From positions 62,001 to 126,000 of the forward strand of contig NZ_PYJN01000016.1 in NCBI RefSeq assembly GCF_003025035.1: 64,000 bases of DNA, written 5' to 3'. Positions 36,001 through 44,749 of the stretch are shown one piece after another; within the stretch, counting starts at the first letter, position 1; each line of letters opens with the position of its first letter. The position numbers and the translations under genes are program-made. The stretch is from Rhizobium sp. SEMIA4064 (GTDB lineage: Bacteria; Pseudomonadota; Alphaproteobacteria; Rhizobiales; Rhizobiaceae). The notes under the pieces are model-generated. The model had not been told where the DNA came from. It worked only from the letters and a program-made list of their open reading frames with translations, and searched no databases.

Positions 36001-39000
36001 TGACGACCGGCCAGTCGCGCCTCGAGGAAACGCTGTCCAATCGCGCCGAAGCGATCACCAACGCCTTCACGGGCAGCCACAGCAGCCTTGCCGACGCGCT
36101 GGACGAAAAGGCGATGGCCTTGGCCATTTCGCTTTCCGACACGCAATCGCGGCTTGAAGATGCCCTTTCCAGCCGATTGGACGCGCTCTCCGATACGGTC
36201 GCTGGCACGCACGACAAGATCGTCAGCAGCCTCGACGACAAGACGCTGGCGCTTGCCATCGCGTTGTCAGACAATCAGGCTCGCATCGAGGAAACGCTGG
36301 CAAACAGCGCCGAGGCGATTGCCCACTCCGTTACCAGCGGCCATGCGGCGCTGACCGATGCGCTCGACGACAAGAGCATGGCATTCGCCATCACGCTCGC
36401 CGAAAATCAGAGCCGTTTCGAGAGTGCTTTGGAATCCCGTTCCAACGCCCTGCTCGATAGCGTCGCCGGTGCGGAATCCCGCGTCGCCGGTGCCTTTGGC
36501 GACAAGGCCGATGCCATCCGCGCCGCTTATACCGAAAATCAGGATCGTCTCGACCGCTCGCTCAGCGCTCATACCGAAGCGCTCTCCGGCCTGCTCGGCA
36601 GCAGCAGCGACCGCCTCGAAACCGTCGTTGGCGGTTCGGCCGAGCGCATCGAAAGCGCGCTCAACACCACGACGCGCCAGCTCGAAAACACGCTGGGCAT
36701 CGGCCTGTCGCAGATGGACGAAAACCTTGCCTCCGCCTATGAGCGGATGCGCAACACCCTCGAGGACCGCAGCAACGCCATCAGCCTGACGCTGCGTGAT
36801 GCCCATGCGCAGCTCGACAATACGCTGACTGAACAGGCAACCGCGATCGGCACCTCGATCGCCACCAGCGCCAGCATGCTGGAAATGTCGCTGGAAGATC
36901 GCGAAGCTTCGCTGCGCCAGACCATCGACGCCAGTGCAAGAGCGCTCGAGGACCGGCTGCATGGCGGCGCGGGCGATATTGCCGGTCGCATTCAGCAGGC
37001 AGCCGGCGACATCACGCGCTCGGCCGAGACATTCTCTTCCAACCTCAACCAGTCCATCGACGGCATGACCAGCCGCTTCGCCGAGACCGGTTCGCGCGTT
37101 GAAGCCAGCCTGTCCGCCCTCGAAAACCGTATCCATGATGGCGTCGGCGGCGTTGCAGCGCAGGTCGATGCTGCCGGTAACCGACTGTCCGACACGCTTT
37201 CGAGCGGCGTCACGCAGATCGACCGTAGCGGCGGCGACGCTGCGGCCCGCATTGCAGCCGCGCTCGACAATCGCCTGGCAACCATGGCGGAAGCGATCGA
37301 TAGCCGCACGGCCAATCTGAGCCAGGCGCTCGAAAGCGGCAGCGCCCACATCGAAGAGCGCCTATCGACCATGGACCGCGCTCTGAATGTCGGCCTCGAA
37401 GCCGTCAACCGCACCATCGAAGGCAAGGCCACGAACCTCGCCACGACGTTGCGCACTGCCGTTGCCGATGCCGCTCAGGGCATGGACAGCGAGGCGACGC
37501 GCACGGCCGACCTGCTTGCCCGCACCGGCCAGCAATTCGCCGACGATCTCGGCAACCGCAGCGATGCCTTTACCCGCTCCATGAACGAGCGTTCCGAAGA
37601 GATCGTCACGCGCGTCTCCGAAACGCATAACCGTCTGGCGAGCCAGGCGGCTGCAGTCGCTCAGACATTCTCAGAAGCCGGCAACGCGATCGTCAACAAG
37701 GTTGCAGAGGCTGAGGGCCTCGTCGGCAACCAGGTCAACGCCATTTCGCAGGCGCTGTCGTCCGCAGAGCAGTCGCTGGAAGCACGCGGCGCCGCCATCC
37801 GCAACACGCTCGCCGGTGGCAGCGAACAGATCGCCTCCACCATGGCGCAGGTCGAGCGCTCGCTCGACGAGCGCAGCAATGCGATCCGCACCAGCCTTGA
37901 AGATCGTGCTCGCGAGATCAACTCGACGCTTGCCGATGTCGACAAGGCTCTGGAAGCCCGCGGCACGTCGATCCGTTCTTCGCTGGACGAGCGCACGCGT
38001 GAGCTGAACTCCATGCTCGCCGGCCGCTCCAGCGAGTTGTCGCGCCTGATCGATGAGAAGGCCCGCCCGATCGTCGACCGCTACGCTGCGACCGGCCAGG
38101 AAGCCGCAGCGCTCATCTCGGCCGCCGCTCAGGAAAGCAGCGATCGTTTGCGCGCCGAAAACGCCGCTCTGATCAACGCGATCGCCTCGCGTACCAATGA
38201 TACGCTGGCAGCAATCTCGGCTCGCACCGAACATGCCGCCAACGCAGTCAGCGCGCTGGAGAACAACCTTCTTGCCAGCGTCAACGGCATCATCGAGCGA
38301 CTGGCGGAGAACAACTCCGCGATCGCCGGCATGCTGACGAGTGCCGCCGAGGAATTCGCCACCATCGACGGCCGCCTCAACGCGACATCGGCCCGGTTCG
38401 CCGACTCCGCATCGAAGGCGGGCGAAATGGTGTCTGCCTCGACGCGGCTTCTCGAAGGCAAGGTCGACAAGCTCTCGGATGTTTCCGGCAAGACGCTGTC
38501 GCAGGTCGGCGGCATCATCGGCCGCTTCGACGAGCATTCCAAGGTTCTGTCGCAGGCCTCCCAGCTCTTGGGTGCTGCACAGTCGAACCTCGTCTCGACG
38601 CTGGAAGAACGCGAAACGGCGTTGCAGAACCTGTCCATTGGCCTGGTGCAGCGCTCAGAGGAGATCGAAAACACCATGCGCGCCCTCGGCAGCATGGTGG
38701 AAAGCGCCTTCGACCGCGCCGAACAGCGCTCCAACCAGGTCACCGGCAATCTGCGCCAGGGCGTTCAATCCTCCTTCGCCGATATCGGCCGTGTGCTCTC
38801 CGACGCGGAAACCCGCGCCGAACAGGCTGCGGAAAGCATGCGCAGCGCGCTTCAGAAGGCGGGCGAAGAAGCCAACCAGACGATAGACGGTACCTTCGCC
38901 AACGCCGAGCGTCGCTCGGGCGAGCTGACGAACCGTCTCCGCGGCGGTCTCTCCGCTTCGATCGCCGACATCGAGCATATGCTGACAGAAGCCAGCAAAA

Positions 39001-40064
39001 CTTCGGACGGCGCAGCCCAGCAGTTGCGCGAGACACTGCGCGTCGCCGTCGACGATGCCGTCGGCCGCTTCTCGGGCGCCACCGACGAGATCCGCCGCTC
39101 GGCAGGCGACATCCGCAGGGAACTCGACCTGACCCGCAGCGAACTGAAGCGCGGCGCCTTCGACCTGCCGGAAGAGGCCAAGGAAAGCGCTGCCGCCATG
39201 CGCCGCGCCGTTGCCGAACAGATCAAGGCACTGCAGGACATTTCGCAGATCGTCGGCCGCTCGACGCAGCAGTTGGAAATCTCCGAGCCTTCGGCCCGTG
39301 CGCTGGCCGATGCGCAGCCGGCTCAGCGTCCTCGTCCGGCGGCACCTGCCCCGGCAGCGCCGGCTCCGGTTGCGGCAACTCCCCGGCCCCAGCAGCCTGC
39401 CCCGCAGGCGCCCGTTCAGCCGATAGCACAGCAACCGGCGCCGCAGCAGTCGATACCGCAGCAGCCGGTGCCTCAGCCACAGCAGCCGCCGATCGAGGCT
39501 TTGGGCCTCCGTGGCACCATCACCGAGCGTCCGGTTGCGCCGCAGCCGCGCCCGATCGAGACGCCGGCTCCGGCCCGCCAGGAAACGGCGGCTGGCGGCG
39601 GCTGGATCAGCGATCTTCTGCGCGGCGCGTCGCGCGACGACCTTGCCGACCTGCCGCCGGCCCGCCAGGCTGCACCACGCCCGCAGACGGAGGCAGCACC
39701 GGTCGCGCGTAATCCGCGGCATGTGGTCGAATCGCTGAACTCGCTTTCGGTCGATATCGCCCGGGCCATCGACCACGATGCTTCTGTCGATCTGTGGCGG
39801 CGTTATCAGCGCGGCGAGCGGGATGTCTTTACTCGCCGCCTCTACACGCTGAAGGGCCAGCAGACCTTTGACGAGATCAAGCGCAAATACGACCGCGAGC
39901 CGGAATTCCGCACCGCCGTCGATCGCTATATCGCCGATTTCGAAAAGCTGCTTGCGGACGTCGCCCGTACCGACCGTGACCGCAGCGTCACGCAGTCCTA
40001 CCTGACCTCCGACACCGGCAAGGTCTACACCATGCTGGCGCATGCGGCGGGACGTTTGAGCTGA
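33096..40064 (+). CDS. gpr: Growth Pole Ring protein (GPR/RgsE-like), polar growth scaffold
   Basis: A 2322-residue membrane-anchored scaffold. Its Agrobacterium counterpart (about 2100 residues, apolipoprotein-like) forms a ring at the growing pole and is needed for polar growth; S. meliloti RgsE is the related protein. Visible order: cytoplasmic N-terminus (1-110), two transmembrane helices (about 114-137 and 151-175), then about 1900 residues of heptad- and 11-mer-like helical repeats. Twelve 44-residue units span residues 704-1220. Near residues 2075-2160 is a Pro/Ala/Gln-rich linker, and a conserved C-terminal domain (about 2209-2322; WRRYQRGERDVFTRRLY) closes the protein. The start at 33096 has GAGGCGTAACCGT upstream. 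Large open frames on the opposite strand are codon-bias shadows. Confidence 0.9.
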   Translation: MANKKYIESIEDKAFQALDEALQIDFSDETLEPRNGSTPDTPETRVSEPSNPPARQTQDDAARKAAAARSAAAARPTEVPKSPIFAPANDANRVSPASILKSLDGGSQSRAVRNATIFSLFWIIGGIGLAFLLYGSQLLNIRTVADLAALPGVIACIIGIIVPVLLFYAFGMMISRAQDMRNAARSMAEVALRLAEPETVASERIMTVGQAVRREVSAMNEGIERTIARATELETLVHTEVNALERSYADNELRVRGLVHELGSERDAIVNHAERIRSSIVGVHDQIKEDLSLATEEIAVRLSTSGEAFASMIDTRAATLMEKTDTAVETLGTLLAAKTDSLLQNLNASGFALSQEFDTRLESLSSTLAERGKELLGQFETRASTLDANTDKLNTALNERARQLNETLVARTREISESLTGSERSITGTLDNVLSKLNSALDEKGASFRQSLQSTADDTIMDIDLRTGFFEERMQSTVAQISTAFDERVSEFTSAFDKRAGSLDSKLSESLTRINETLSGGSDAIDGILNSSIERLGSSLTDQSFALATTLATSQEVLESAIGSKALEIASALEGATNGITSALASGTNELNSALSSHAGTFTSAVQGVTRDVSAALKSGTEELTSAFAGRSNELNDTLAAHSGEFTKALQTATSDISSALNKGTSELTNTFLGRASEINNTLSARTGEITQALGSAHERIDAVMAERSASLFGALSDNQSRFEQTLTDRSEGIINAVTGSHEHLTAALDERTSMLAISLAENQLRLENTLASRADAITSTVAETHSKLADTLDDKVMALAIALSDGQSRIEDTFTGRAESLTSALAETHDKLTDTLDDKTMALAIALSDSQARLEDTLSGRVEGFTGAIADTHNALASTLDDKTRALAAALSNSQSRLEETLSGRVEGLTSAIADTHSKLADTLDDKTMALAVALSESQARLEDTLSGHAEGVADTLDGKTKALAAALTTGQSRLEETLSNRAEAITNAFTGSHSSLADALDEKAMALAISLSDTQSRLEDALSSRLDALSDTVAGTHDKIVSSLDDKTLALAIALSDNQARIEETLANSAEAIAHSVTSGHAALTDALDDKSMAFAITLAENQSRFESALESRSNALLDSVAGAESRVAGAFGDKADAIRAAYTENQDRLDRSLSAHTEALSGLLGSSSDRLETVVGGSAERIESALNTTTRQLENTLGIGLSQMDENLASAYERMRNTLEDRSNAISLTLRDAHAQLDNTLTEQATAIGTSIATSASMLEMSLEDREASLRQTIDASARALEDRLHGGAGDIAGRIQQAAGDITRSAETFSSNLNQSIDGMTSRFAETGSRVEASLSALENRIHDGVGGVAAQVDAAGNRLSDTLSSGVTQIDRSGGDAAARIAAALDNRLATMAEAIDSRTANLSQALESGSAHIEERLSTMDRALNVGLEAVNRTIEGKATNLATTLRTAVADAAQGMDSEATRTADLLARTGQQFADDLGNRSDAFTRSMNERSEEIVTRVSETHNRLASQAAAVAQTFSEAGNAIVNKVAEAEGLVGNQVNAISQALSSAEQSLEARGAAIRNTLAGGSEQIASTMAQVERSLDERSNAIRTSLEDRAREINSTLADVDKALEARGTSIRSSLDERTRELNSMLAGRSSELSRLIDEKARPIVDRYAATGQEAAALISAAAQESSDRLRAENAALINAIASRTNDTLAAISARTEHAANAVSALENNLLASVNGIIERLAENNSAIAGMLTSAAEEFATIDGRLNATSARFADSASKAGEMVSASTRLLEGKVDKLSDVSGKTLSQVGGIIGRFDEHSKVLSQASQLLGAAQSNLVSTLEERETALQNLSIGLVQRSEEIENTMRALGSMVESAFDRAEQRSNQVTGNLRQGVQSSFADIGRVLSDAETRAEQAAESMRSALQKAGEEANQTIDGTFANAERRSGELTNRLRGGLSASIADIEHMLTEASKTSDGAAQQLRETLRVAVDDAVGRFSGATDEIRRSAGDIRRELDLTRSELKRGAFDLPEEAKESAAAMRRAVAEQIKALQDISQIVGRSTQQLEISEPSARALADAQPAQRPRPAAPAPAAPAPVAATPRPQQPAPQAPVQPIAQQPAPQQSIPQQPVPQPQQPPIEALGLRGTITERPVAPQPRPIETPAPARQETAAGGGWISDLLRGASRDDLADLPPARQAAPRPQTEAAPVARNPRHVVESLNSLSVDIARAIDHDASVDLWRRYQRGERDVFTRRLYTLKGQQTFDEIKRKYDREPEFRTAVDRYIADFEKLLADVARTDRDRSVTQSYLTSDTGKVYTMLAHAAGRLS
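35205..36755 (+). repeat. array of 44-residue (132-base) repeats inside gpr
   Basis: Twelve units in register, starting at 35205, 35337, 35469, 35601, 35733, 35865, 35964, 36096, 36228, 36360, 36492 and 36624. The consensus begins TLDDKTMALAIALSDSQARL and ends in GTHSKLAD-like sequence. All are 132 bases except the sixth (35865-35963), which is 99 bases, exactly one 11-residue module short. The central units are similar at DNA level. Confidence 0.9.
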
Positions 40065-40085
40065 TAGCTCGGATAATGCGCAAAC

Positions 40086-40118
40086 AAAAATCCCCGGTCA
40101 TCGAGCCGGGGATTTTTG
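40086..40118. terminator. rho-independent terminator of gpr
   Basis: Stem AAAATCCCCGG / CCGGGGATTTTT with an eight-base loop, 22 bases after the gpr stop. Confidence 0.88.
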
Positions 40119-40147
40119 ATTCAAGCCGAAATACGGGGAAAATGCGT

Positions 40148-40182
40148 CACAAAAAGAGCGGCCCGCCGGGCCGCCTTTTCAT
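40148..40182 (-). terminator. terminator of the RcnB-like gene
   Basis: GCGGCCCG / CCGGGCCGC hairpin with A-rich sequence on one side and CTTTT on the other; on the minus strand it ends TCTTTTTG, about 20 bases after the RcnB-like stop. Confidence 0.7.
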
Positions 40183-40200
40183 TCCGATGTCAGACTGAGT

Positions 40201-40530
40201 TCAGTGAGCGACCTGCACTTTGGAGATCAAACCGCTGGTGATACCGACAAGCAGGAAGCTGTTGTGGATGCGAACCCAATGATAGCCGCGTGGCGGAGCC
40301 GACAGGTGATAACGGCGATAATCGACGCTGGCCGCGCGGCTGCGATCGGAAGCGGATAGCCGACGCCCCTTCACCCAATCGCCCTTGCGGACGACAACTT
40401 TCTTCTTGGCGCCATTTTTCTCAACGACGACAGCCTGCTTGTTCTCCGGCGCCGCACTGGCTTCGGACGCCATCGCCAGCGGGGTTGCCAGAACCGAAGC
40501 GGCGAGCAGGACGGAGAAGAGCTTTTTCAT
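40201..40530 (-). CDS. RcnB-like periplasmic protein
   Basis: A 109-residue exported protein with a clear signal peptide (MKKLFSVLLAASVLATPLAM, cleavage near ASA-A). The mature part is basic (KNGAKKKVVVRKGDWVKGRR) and ends in YHLSAPPRGYHWVRIHNSFLLVGITSGLI, the PPxGYxWV motif of the RcnB/DUF2502-like family, in which RcnB affects nickel/cobalt efflux. Many rhizobial members are uncharacterised, so metal function is not assured. ATG 40530 has AGGAAACATTCG upstream. Confidence 0.8.
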   Translation of the reverse strand: MKKLFSVLLAASVLATPLAMASEASAAPENKQAVVVEKNGAKKKVVVRKGDWVKGRRLSASDRSRAASVDYRRYHLSAPPRGYHWVRIHNSFLLVGITSGLISKVQVAH

Positions 40531-40693
40531 CGAATGTTTCCTCAATTTATTTTCTTATTATCTGCGGGCAGAGTTATCCTGCAAGAGGTGAAGCGAATCT
40601 GAAGAGATTGTTACAATTTTGTAATAGAAATTATGCGTTTGCGAGCATTTGTTAATCGAACAAATACGTAAGTTTAGTGACAGGCGGCAGCTC

Positions 40694-40731
40694 AAAAACA
40701 ATCCCGCCCGCCCTTGCGAACAAAGGCAGGC
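40694..40731 (-). terminator. terminator of the hemicellulose operon
   Basis: On the minus strand CCTGCCTTTG-TTCG-CAAGGGCGGG forms a 10-base-pair stem (with G-U pairs) capped by a UUCG tetraloop and followed by a GTTTTTG tail. It follows the GH43 stop by about 30 bases. Confidence 0.85.
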
Positions 40732-40760
40732 AGGTGAGCGATCGACAAATCGAAAACAGT

Positions 40761-42371
40761 TCACAGCTCGTCGTAGTTAAACCAATCGAAATCAGCCGTC
40801 TTTGCCCGGCCTGACGTATCGAAGGCAAACATGCCGGTGAAGGCGCCCGTAAAGGAACCATGTTCGCCACGGCCGCCCTCGTCGGAAATGACGCCAGCGT
40901 CGAGGACCGGGCCGATAGCCAGCCATGCTCCCATGCCCTCGGCCTGCCAGAAAAACTGCAGGTCGTTGTCGTGGACCTCCATGGCAAGCTGGATACGTCC
41001 ATTCGGAACGGAGACGCCGCCTCCGATCGGGAAGCTCAGCCGACCATTCGGGTAATCGCCGCCGCAGGTCATGATCGTGACGGAACGGCCAAGTTTTTCG
41101 TGCAGGGTGACGACAATCGCGTGCAGCTTGAACCGGTTATAGTAGTGCGTCAGGCCAGCGACCTGCTGATAGGTGTCGGGCTGAAACTCGATGACCGTTT
41201 CGGCGCGGAAGCTGTGATGCTCCTGCCGGCGGGCAACGAGTGCCTGTTCGAACCAGGAGCCGATGCTTTCTCGCGCAAATAGACGCAGGTGACCGGGCCG
41301 TTCCGTCAGGCTGAAGATGCGTTCCGGCTGCGGCGTACGCAACCACTGGAAATCCTTCGGTAGCTCGGCGCCATCGAAATTGTAGCCGCTGCGGCGCGGC
41401 TTCTCGATGGGCAGCGCGTGGCGTAGGCCCTGCACCTCGACATCGGGAACCACCGTGCCGTTTTCGAGGTAGAGCCACTCATCTTCCTTCCAGACGCATT
41501 TCTGCAGGCTGGTTTCGCGCCCGAGCGTGCAGCGGCGATGCGGCGGTAGCGGCCGGCCCGAGAGATGCGTGTGATAGAACTGGCCATCTGATGTTTCGAC
41601 ATATTGGCCATGCCCTGCCCGCTGCAATGCCGCTTCCGGATGATCCTTCGAGGTGATGAGATGCTTGTTCGGATGCAGCTCGTAGGGTCCATCGATATTG
41701 CGCGAACGCGCCATGGTGACGGCATGGTCATAGCCCGTGCCGCCTTCGGCCGTCGTCAGATAGTACCAACCGTTCCGCTTGAAGAGATGCGGTCCCTCGA
41801 CCAAACCGAGTTCGGTGCCGGCAAAGATATTCTTGATCGGCCCCTTCAGCGATTTCGTCTGCGCATCCCATTCCTGCAGCAGAATACCGTCGAAGGCCGG
41901 CGTCTTCGGCGAGCCGCCATAGCTCTCGGTGCGGTGGTTCCACTGCATGTTGACGAACCATTTGCGGCCGTCATCATCATGGAAGAGCGAGGGATCGAAG
42001 CCCGATGAGTTGACGTAGGACCGCTCGGACCATTCGCCCTCGATCGTCGGCGACGTCACGATGTAGTTATGCGCATCCTTGAAATTGCCATCGTAGCGTT
42101 TGACGTCGGTATAGACCAGCCAGAACAGGCCATCGGCATAGGAAAGGCATGGCGCCCAGATGCCGCAGCTATCCGGCTCGCCGCGCATGTCGAGCTGCGA
42201 GGCCCGCTCCAGCGGCCGGCGCACCAGCGTCCAATTCACCAGATCGCGCGAATGATGGATCTGCACGCCCGGATACCATTCGAAGGTCGAGGTGGCGATG
42301 TAGTAATCCTCGCCCACGCGGCAGATGGATGGATCGGGGTTGAAGCCCGGCAAAATCGGGTTGCGGATCAT
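40761..42371 (-). CDS. xynB: glycoside hydrolase family 43 beta-xylosidase
   Basis: Hydrolyses xylo-oligosaccharides (possibly with alpha-arabinofuranosidase activity). The 536-residue product has the five-bladed GH43 catalytic domain: the base Asp in NPILPGFNPDPSI, the pKa-modulating Asp in SGFDPSLFHDDDG, and the acid Glu in LGLVEGPHLFKR. A C-terminal beta-sandwich (about 330-536) is typical of the GH43_11/XynB group. No signal peptide, so it acts in the cytoplasm on imported oligosaccharides. ATG 42371 has GGAGGAG upstream. Last gene of the nine-gene operon. Confidence 0.92.
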   Translation of the reverse strand: MIRNPILPGFNPDPSICRVGEDYYIATSTFEWYPGVQIHHSRDLVNWTLVRRPLERASQLDMRGEPDSCGIWAPCLSYADGLFWLVYTDVKRYDGNFKDAHNYIVTSPTIEGEWSERSYVNSSGFDPSLFHDDDGRKWFVNMQWNHRTESYGGSPKTPAFDGILLQEWDAQTKSLKGPIKNIFAGTELGLVEGPHLFKRNGWYYLTTAEGGTGYDHAVTMARSRNIDGPYELHPNKHLITSKDHPEAALQRAGHGQYVETSDGQFYHTHLSGRPLPPHRRCTLGRETSLQKCVWKEDEWLYLENGTVVPDVEVQGLRHALPIEKPRRSGYNFDGAELPKDFQWLRTPQPERIFSLTERPGHLRLFARESIGSWFEQALVARRQEHHSFRAETVIEFQPDTYQQVAGLTHYYNRFKLHAIVVTLHEKLGRSVTIMTCGGDYPNGRLSFPIGGGVSVPNGRIQLAMEVHDNDLQFFWQAEGMGAWLAIGPVLDAGVISDEGGRGEHGSFTGAFTGMFAFDTSGRAKTADFDWFNYDEL

Positions 42372-42504
42372 GGAACCATCTCCTCCAGAGAACATGCAAT
42401 ATGCGCCGTTCGCACAGCTATGGATACGCCACCGGCAACGGCCTGCCGATCACGACGCAGACAAAGAAAAACGCCCGGAAGCTGGTTCCGGGCGTCCTGA
42501 ATGC

Positions 42505-43536
42505 TTATTCGCGCTCGGCCGACTTGGCCCAGAGATTGATGTCAGCCTCGCGGGCGTAGACATCGATCTCTTTGAGCTCTCCTGCGGTAAATTCGAGATT
42601 GTCGAGCGCCTTGACGCAATCGACGATCTGCGACGAGCGGCTGGCGCCGATCAGTGCGGAGGTAACGCGGCCGCCGCGCAGAACCCACGCGATCGCCATT
42701 TGCGCCAGCGTCTGGCCACGCTTCTCCGCGATCTCGTTGAGCTTGCGGATATTGTCGATGATCGACGGACGGATGAAGTCGCGCTTCAGGAAATGGTTCT
42801 GGGCAGCGCGGCTGTCCTCGGGAATGCCGCCCAGATATTTCGTGGTCAACATCCCCTGTGCAAGCGGCGAGAAGACAATCGAGCCGATGCCGAGGTCTTC
42901 CAGCACGTCCACAAGGCCGTCATCCTCGACCCAGCGATTGAGCATGGAATAGCTCGGCTGGTGGATCAGGCAGGGCGTGCCGAGATCCTTCAAAATGGCT
43001 GCGGCTTCGCGGGTGCGCTGCGAATTGTAGGAGGAGATACCGACATAAAGCGCCCTGCCCGAACGAACGATATGATCGAGCGCACCGCAGGTCTCTTCCA
43101 GCGGCGTATCCGGATCGAAGCGATGCGAATAGAAGATATCGACATAGTCGAGACCCATGCGCTTCAGGCTCTGGTCGCAGGAAGCGATCAGGTATTTGCG
43201 GCTGCCCCATTCGCCATAGGGACCCGGCCACATGTCGTAGCCGGCCTTGGAGGAAATGATCAGCTCGTCGCGCAGGCCGGCGAAATCGGTGCGCAGAATT
43301 TCGCCAAAGGCGGTTTCGGCGCTGCCGGGAGGCGGACCGTAATTGTTGGCGAGGTCGAAATGGGTGATGCCGAGATCGAAAGCGGTGCGGCACATGTCGA
43401 CCTTGCGATCATGCGGGGTATCACCGCCGAAATTGTGCCAGAGCCCTAGCGAAACCGCCGGCAGCTTCAGACCGGAGCGGCCTGTTCTGTTGTATTTCAT
43501 GTTCGCATAGCGATCGGATGCCGGTTGCCAAGCCAT
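42505..43536 (-). CDS. aldo/keto reductase, YghZ/L-glyceraldehyde 3-phosphate reductase type
   Basis: A 343-residue NADPH-dependent oxidoreductase similar to E. coli YghZ and the Kv-beta branch. Features are the N-terminal YNRTGRSGLKLPAVSLGLWH, catalytic Asp/Tyr in THFDLANNYGPPPGSAE, Lys in ISSKAGY and His in FYSHRFD, and the coenzyme segment VGISSYNS and GASRSSQIVD. In this operon it may reduce a sugar or aldehyde intermediate; the true substrate is unknown. ATG 43536. Confidence 0.88.
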   Translation of the reverse strand: MAWQPASDRYANMKYNRTGRSGLKLPAVSLGLWHNFGGDTPHDRKVDMCRTAFDLGITHFDLANNYGPPPGSAETAFGEILRTDFAGLRDELIISSKAGYDMWPGPYGEWGSRKYLIASCDQSLKRMGLDYVDIFYSHRFDPDTPLEETCGALDHIVRSGRALYVGISSYNSQRTREAAAILKDLGTPCLIHQPSYSMLNRWVEDDGLVDVLEDLGIGSIVFSPLAQGMLTTKYLGGIPEDSRAAQNHFLKRDFIRPSIIDNIRKLNEIAEKRGQTLAQMAIAWVLRGGRVTSALIGASRSSQIVDCVKALDNLEFTAGELKEIDVYAREADINLWAKSAERE

Positions 43537-43605
43537 AGTTCCAATTCCTCTGTGATGAAAAACGCGCGGGCTAATTACCCGCGCGCAAACTAGCTTTTCC
43601 CGCGC

Positions 43606-44739
43606 TCACTTCAAGAGCTCCTGCGCCTCTTCGATGCCAAGTGCGGCCGGCTGCGTGCAGGTCGTGGTCAGATCGATGAAACGGTTCTCCGCACCCGATT
43701 TCAGGATCGAGGTCATGACATCGACACCGTGCAGCGTACGGTCGAGCGAGCAGCGGGCATCGCGGCCCTCGATCAGTGCTGCCGCCATGTCGGCAAGGCC
43801 TGCCGTGCGGTAGTTGGCTCGTGCGCCGTTCGGGCTCTCCTGATTGATAATGCCGAAAGGATGCGCCCATTCATCGATTGGCTTGATGTCCTTGCTGCGG
43901 CCGCTGGCTTCGACCGTGCCGCCGAAGAAGTTTGGATCGGGCACGTAGAGCGAACCTTCGGTGCCGTAGAGTTCCATATTGGCATGGCGATGCGACCAGA
44001 CATCCCAGCTTGCCGTCAATGTCACCGTTGCGCCGCTGACGAATTCCAGCAGCGCCTGGATCGTCGTCGGCGTCTTCACCGGGATGACCTCGCCGCTGCG
44101 CGGCTCGCTGGTGATGGTACGGGTTTCCGACGCCATCGACGTCATGGCGCCGACACGCTTGACCGGGCCGATCAGGTTGATGAGGTTGGCGACGTAATAG
44201 GGGCCGAGATCAAGGATCGGACCGCCGCCCGGCAGGAAGAAAAAGTCCGGGTTCGGATGCCACATTTCCATGCCCGGGCTCATGACATAGCAGGCGCCCG
44301 AGGTAATACGGCCGATGCCGCCGTCGTCGATGAACTTGCGAGCGAGCTGATGGGCGCCGCCGAGGAAGGTGTCTGGAGCGCAGCCGACGGCAAGCCCCTT
44401 TTCCTTGGCGATACGGCGCAGCTCTTCGCCCTGCTCCAGCGTCAGCACCAGCGGCTTTTCGGAGTAGACGTGCTTTCCGGCCTCCAGGATGCGCTTGGAA
44501 ACCGGGAAATGCGCATCCGGGATCGTCAGGTTGACGATGACGTCGAGCTCGTCATTGGCGAGCAGTTCGTCGATCGTTTGCGCCTTCACCTGATATTCCT
44601 CGGCGCGCAGGCGCGCCGCGTCCATGTTGATATCAGCGCAGGCGAGCACTTTCAGGCCCTTGAAGAGCGGAGAAAGCTTGAAATAGGTGGTTGAGATATT
44701 GCCGCATCCGATGATGCCGACGCCAAGTTCCTTAGTCAT
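43606..44739 (-). CDS. Gfo/Idh/MocA-family oxidoreductase
   Basis: A 377-residue NAD(P)-dependent sugar dehydrogenase-like protein. The N-terminal Rossmann domain has GIIGCGNISTTYF (GxGxxG-type) and the EKPLVLT motif with its catalytic Lys; a C-terminal alpha/beta GFO_IDH domain includes GGGPILDLGPYYV. Its start is 10 bases after the stop of the isomerase-like gene, so they are co-translated. Probable job: oxidising or epimerising a hexose or its derivative released by the beta-mannosidase (inference). Confidence 0.87.
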   Translation of the reverse strand: MTKELGVGIIGCGNISTTYFKLSPLFKGLKVLACADINMDAARLRAEEYQVKAQTIDELLANDELDVIVNLTIPDAHFPVSKRILEAGKHVYSEKPLVLTLEQGEELRRIAKEKGLAVGCAPDTFLGGAHQLARKFIDDGGIGRITSGACYVMSPGMEMWHPNPDFFFLPGGGPILDLGPYYVANLINLIGPVKRVGAMTSMASETRTITSEPRSGEVIPVKTPTTIQALLEFVSGATVTLTASWDVWSHRHANMELYGTEGSLYVPDPNFFGGTVEASGRSKDIKPIDEWAHPFGIINQESPNGARANYRTAGLADMAAALIEGRDARCSLDRTLHGVDVMTSILKSGAENRFIDLTTTCTQPAALGIEEAQELLK

Positions 44740-44749
44740 GTGGAATGCC

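Noticed and set aside
35205..36755. CRISPR-like regular spacing
   Set aside because: The 132-base period is a protein repeat in frame with gpr; there are no short identical repeats with unique spacers and no cas genes.
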